Below, one piece after another: positions 6,431 through 7,106 of a stretch of DNA of 7,106 bases; positions within the stretch are counted from its first letter, which is position 1; each line of letters opens with the position of its first letter. The notes below the pieces were generated by a model. That model saw nothing but the letters and a program-made list of their open reading frames with translations, was not told the DNA's origin and did not search any database. The position numbers were made by a program, and so were the translations under genes. Origin of the DNA: an uncultured Gluconobacter sp. (GTDB taxonomy: Bacteria > Pseudomonadota > Alphaproteobacteria > Acetobacterales > Acetobacteraceae); NCBI GenBank assembly GCA_937880175.1, contig CALFLO010000134.1, forward strand, positions 1 through 7,106. Direction: 5' to 3'.

Positions 6431-7106
6431 AAATGCTGCGCAACCTTGACCGGATCACGATGGTCCGGAGCATGCTGGTGCATCTGGGATATTTTTCCCG
6501 CACGCAGATGCGCTTCACGCTGATGATGATCGGTGCGGGTTGGGGGATCATGCGCGAGGCGACGCGCCTGACGACCTGGCGGCGGACCGTGCGGATCGAG
6601 TTCTGGGCGTCGCTGCATCAGGCCGTGGGCGGCGGTATCCTGAGTACGCTGGTGACGGCCGCGCTGACGGGGTTCGGCATCGTGGCGCAGACCGTCTACT
6701 GGCTTGGCTTTGCGGGCATGGCGCAGATGACCGGGTCCATCCTGTCCACGGTTCTGGTGCGCGAGATTGCGCCGGTTCTGGTGGGGGTGATCCTGCTGGG
6801 CCGTTCGGGGATGCTGATGCTGACTGAGCTCGGGACGCTCACGACGGGTGGACAGATGCGTGCCATGACCGGGATGGGGGTGGATCCGTTCATTTCGTTT
6901 CTGGTGCCGCGCAGCCTGGCCATGACGATCAGTGGCTTTACGCTTGGCGTCATTTTCAGCATGACGGCCCTGCTGGTCGGCTACGCGGTCTGCCGGGTCG
7001 AGGACGCGATCACGATGCCGATCTGGGCGTTTCTGGATCAGGTCGTAAGCAGCGTGAAGCCGATCGACTATTTCGTGATCCCCGCCAAGTTCATTTTCAG
7101 CGGCTA
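6427..7106 (+). CDS. MlaE/YrbE-family ABC transporter permease, 3' end missing
   Basis: The frame is open from the ATG at 6427 to the window edge (226 codons) and encodes an inner-membrane permease of the MlaE family. These permeases work with an MlaF-type ATPase and an MCE-domain (MlaD-type) protein to move phospholipids or other lipids across the Gram-negative envelope. Family blocks seen: the amphipathic N-terminal region, LVTAALTGFGIVAQ (75-88), LVREIAPVLVGVILLGRSG (110-128), ELGTL (134-138), and MGVDPFISFLVPRSLA (150-165), followed by hydrophobic spans near 168-188. The usual E-Q-I-D-A-L stretch after ELGT appears as GQMRAM (142-147), losing two acidic residues. Roughly 30-50 residues should lie beyond the right edge. 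The start shares ATGA with the sensor stop and follows a GGCGGGG sequence, so it is translationally coupled to the sensor. An ATPase and MCE gene would be expected downstream. Confidence 0.9.
   Translation, partial: MKMLRNLDRITMVRSMLVHLGYFSRTQMRFTLMMIGAGWGIMREATRLTTWRRTVRIEFWASLHQAVGGGILSTLVTAALTGFGIVAQTVYWLGFAGMAQMTGSILSTVLVREIAPVLVGVILLGRSGMLMLTELGTLTTGGQMRAMTGMGVDPFISFLVPRSLAMTISGFTLGVIFSMTALLVGYAVCRVEDAITMPIWAFLDQVVSSVKPIDYFVIPAKFIFSG

Overview
The window is a dense, GC-rich bacterial chromosomal segment with seven protein genes (two cut by the window edges), very short or overlapping gene junctions, and one real intergenic gap (about 230 bases). The gene set (glutathione-dependent formaldehyde oxidation, a stand-alone HisI not fused to HisE, a YgfZ protein, an MlaE-type permease) fits an alphaproteobacterium. 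An acetic acid bacterium (Acetobacteraceae, Gluconobacter-like) is my best guess, but it is inferred from general resemblance and not from a marker gene. I see no rRNA, tRNA, CRISPR array, insertion sequence or prophage gene.

Plus-strand block 1 (1-2627): the 3' part of a class III alcohol dehydrogenase (frmA), then S-formylglutathione hydrolase (fghA), then a predicted lipoprotein of the ribonuclease T2 family. The junctions are a 2-base gap and a 4-base GTGA overlap, so the three genes look like one operon. The first two enzymes convert S-hydroxymethylglutathione to formate and glutathione. The RNase is an unexpected third member.

Minus-strand block (2615-3834): ygfZ followed by hisI, joined by another 4-base GTGA overlap. 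hisI converges on the RNase gene and the two coding regions overlap by 13 bases, so any termination must occur inside the opposing gene. A 9-bp GC-rich hairpin lies just past the RNase stop codon.

Divergent gap (about 3835-4066): it holds a 25-base inverted repeat just upstream of ygfZ and a weak promoter-like pair upstream of the next gene. I see no gene in it, although the reading frame of the downstream gene stays open through most of it.

Plus-strand block 2 (about 4067-7106): a large membrane sensor with an outside-facing double-Cache-like domain, a second membrane span, a signalling helix, a GAF domain and a C-terminal class III cyclase-like domain. Several cyclase catalytic positions are replaced, so it is probably a pseudo-cyclase. 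Its stop codon overlaps the start codon of an MlaE/YrbE-family ABC permease (ATGA), which runs off the right edge. This pairing is the most interesting part of the window: a sensor translationally coupled to a probable lipid-transport permease.
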